DNA of 64,000 nt from Trochalopteron elliotii (lineage: Eukaryota > Chordata > Aves > Passeriformes > Leiothrichidae): assembly GCA_024734555.1 (NCBI GenBank), contig JANPWX010000077.1, positions 1,977,236-2,041,235 of the forward strand. Direction: 5' to 3'. The translations under genes were made by a program, and so were the position numbers. Under the pieces are notes generated by a model, which made no database searches, was not told the DNA's origin, and saw only the letters and a program-made list of their open reading frames with translations. Shown here piece by piece: positions 62,701 through 64,000 of the stretch. Within the stretch, counting starts at the first letter, position 1, and the number at the start of each line of letters is the position of its first letter.

Positions 62701-62869
62701 CAGAATATGTAAACTTAGATTCCTTCCACGAATCATCTCCATGATTAACCTCTTTATTTACTAAAGGGATTATTTTGATTGATGCTTAAATTCTTAAGAA
62801 TACAGTAGTAGGTTTTTTGTGAATATTTCAACAGTTGCCTTACGCTCCTGCTAAAATCAAGCAAAAAAA
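59719..62869. other. AT-rich DNA with no recognised feature
   Basis: About 3.1 kb. A TTGG run (GGTTGGTTGGTTGG) lies near 60151-60167. Chance frames of 60-100 codons lack motifs. No repeat family recognised. Confidence 0.55.
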
Positions 62870-63165
62870 ACTTCTAGGAATGATGCATCCACAACCTCAG
62901 CTGTCCCAGTGTTTCACCACCACTGAGGAAAGAATTTCTCCCTAATATCTGATCTACACCCACTTCTTTCAGTTTACACCATTTTCTCTTGTCATGTCAC
63001 ATCTACATATGTAGGGACCCTTTCCCTCCTTTTCTTTGAGTTCCCTTCAGATCCTGGAAGGCTGCAGCTTCCAGGTCTCCCTGAGACCTTCTCTTCTCCG
63101 TGTTGAGCAACCCGAGATCTCTATCCTATAAGCTTCTGCAGTCAACCTGTGCAAGTGTTTGGCCA
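62870..63165 (-). mobile_element. CR1 LINE fragment, ORF2 end / 3' UTR, minus orientation
   Basis: Plus-strand text is the complement of CR1: CTTCTAGGAATGATGCATCC, ACAACCTCAGCTGTCCCAG, TGTTTCACCACCACTGAGG, AAGAATTTCTCCCTAATATC, TCCTGGAAGGCTGCAGCTTC, TCTCCCTGAGACCTTCTCTT and GTTGAGCAACCCGAGATCTC. The terminal octamers at the low-coordinate side are gone. About 300 bp, moderately diverged. Confidence 0.9.
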
Positions 63166-64000
63166 CTCTCACCATAACAATAAAGAACTTTTCATATACT
63201 GGAGTGGAATTCCCTATATTTAAGTATGTGTGCTTTGCCTCTTATCCTGTCATTAGGTACTGACCAGTGAGAAGAGCCTGTCTCCAACATCTTCATTTCT
63301 TTCCATGACATTTTTATAAACAAGGGTGAAGTTTCCTGCTATTTACTTGAAGGGAGGTAACAACTGATGACTGATTAGCAGAAACGTTTTACTCTTCAAT
63401 CAAGGGACATGATTGTAGAAATGAGTGTTCAATTTCCCATGTGAGAAAAGCACTAACAAAAGCAGGTATGGATAGCAGTTCTTATAATACTTTGAAGTTG
63501 TCTTATCACACCATTCTTTAAAGATATGATTTGGAGTTTTCATGCTGAAAACTGTCTTTGTACTTTTAGGACCGTAGTGGAAAATATGTTTCTTCTCACA
63601 TTCAAACTCGGGTCTCAAGTGTTTCTGGGGAAACAAAACCAAACCTAAAGCAAAACAACACAAAAAGAAAACCTAAAACCCACTACAGGTCAAAGATCAA
63701 AATCAATTATATATGACACTAATTAAAAAGAAGTACGAGTAAACCCATGTATTGTGGACATTATGAACTCATATTTACTCTTTTGCCTTCCTTCTTCTTA
63801 TCTGAATTGCTCACTTGCAAAGCCTAAGCTGGATCTTTCTATGAAAGTTTCATCAGAAAGCAAAGTCATATTTTGATTCCACACTTTCTTTTAATATAAG
63901 AAGTATGAAGTGAAACATTAACATCACATAATTCCCCCCAAGCCCCCAATACCCCCAAAACAACAACAAAAAACCCAGGAAAGAACCATAATGAAAAAGA
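63166..64000. other. AT-rich DNA with no recognised feature
   Basis: Nothing recognised. The minus frame at 63400-63663 has no motif. A/C-rich sequence near 63938-63975. Confidence 0.55.

Noticed and set aside
1..64000. LTR orientation bias (7 minus, 3 plus) as evidence of a plus-strand host gene
   Set aside because: The numbers are too small, several LTR calls are tentative, and CR1 copies lean the other way.

Overview
This window looks like nuclear DNA from a bird. It is AT-rich by eye and has no open reading frame with the features of a host gene; the longest frame, 138 codons, is a retrotransposon relic. What can be recognised is the usual avian repeat set: CR1 LINE fragments, several of them ending in the CR1-type octamer tail ATTCTGTG, and solitary LTRs of avian endogenous retroviruses. 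No assignment below bird level is possible by reading alone. The window is best read as intergenic DNA or the inside of a very long intron. I see no exon, tRNA, rRNA, snRNA, CRISPR, operon or bacterial-style signal.

Layout: 0-10 kb has a class III (ERVL-like) solo LTR on the minus strand, an old CR1 tail, a dinucleotide-rich patch, a well-preserved ERVK-like solo LTR with target-site duplication, and a second ERVL-like LTR on the plus strand. 10-25 kb has a CR1 3' end, three further solo-LTR candidates (two with flanking duplications), and a cluster of CR1 pieces at 21.8-22.3 and 24.5 kb. 25-36 kb is mostly plain AT-rich DNA, then two ERVL-like LTRs 360 bp apart (one with a long ATAAA array grown inside it), a 1.1 kb CR1 3' half that keeps the reverse-transcriptase FxDD box, and an ATAAC array. 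36-45 kb is nearly featureless apart from one CR1 tail. 45-58 kb holds a long LTR candidate, two CR1 tails, two relics of the CR1 ORF1 esterase domain (one per strand), and an ERVL-like LTR. 58-64 kb is plain except for one CR1 tail.

The elements do not work together as a system: all are broken or solitary copies. The most notable content is the pair of CR1 5'-region relics at 49.3-50.1 kb and 55.0-56.0 kb. Most CR1 copies lose their 5' ends, yet here two separate fragments keep the SGNH/GDSL-type esterase segment and show how its catalytic residues decayed. I found no convincing new biological system. LTR family names and boundaries come from motif recall and flank comparison, not from a database search.
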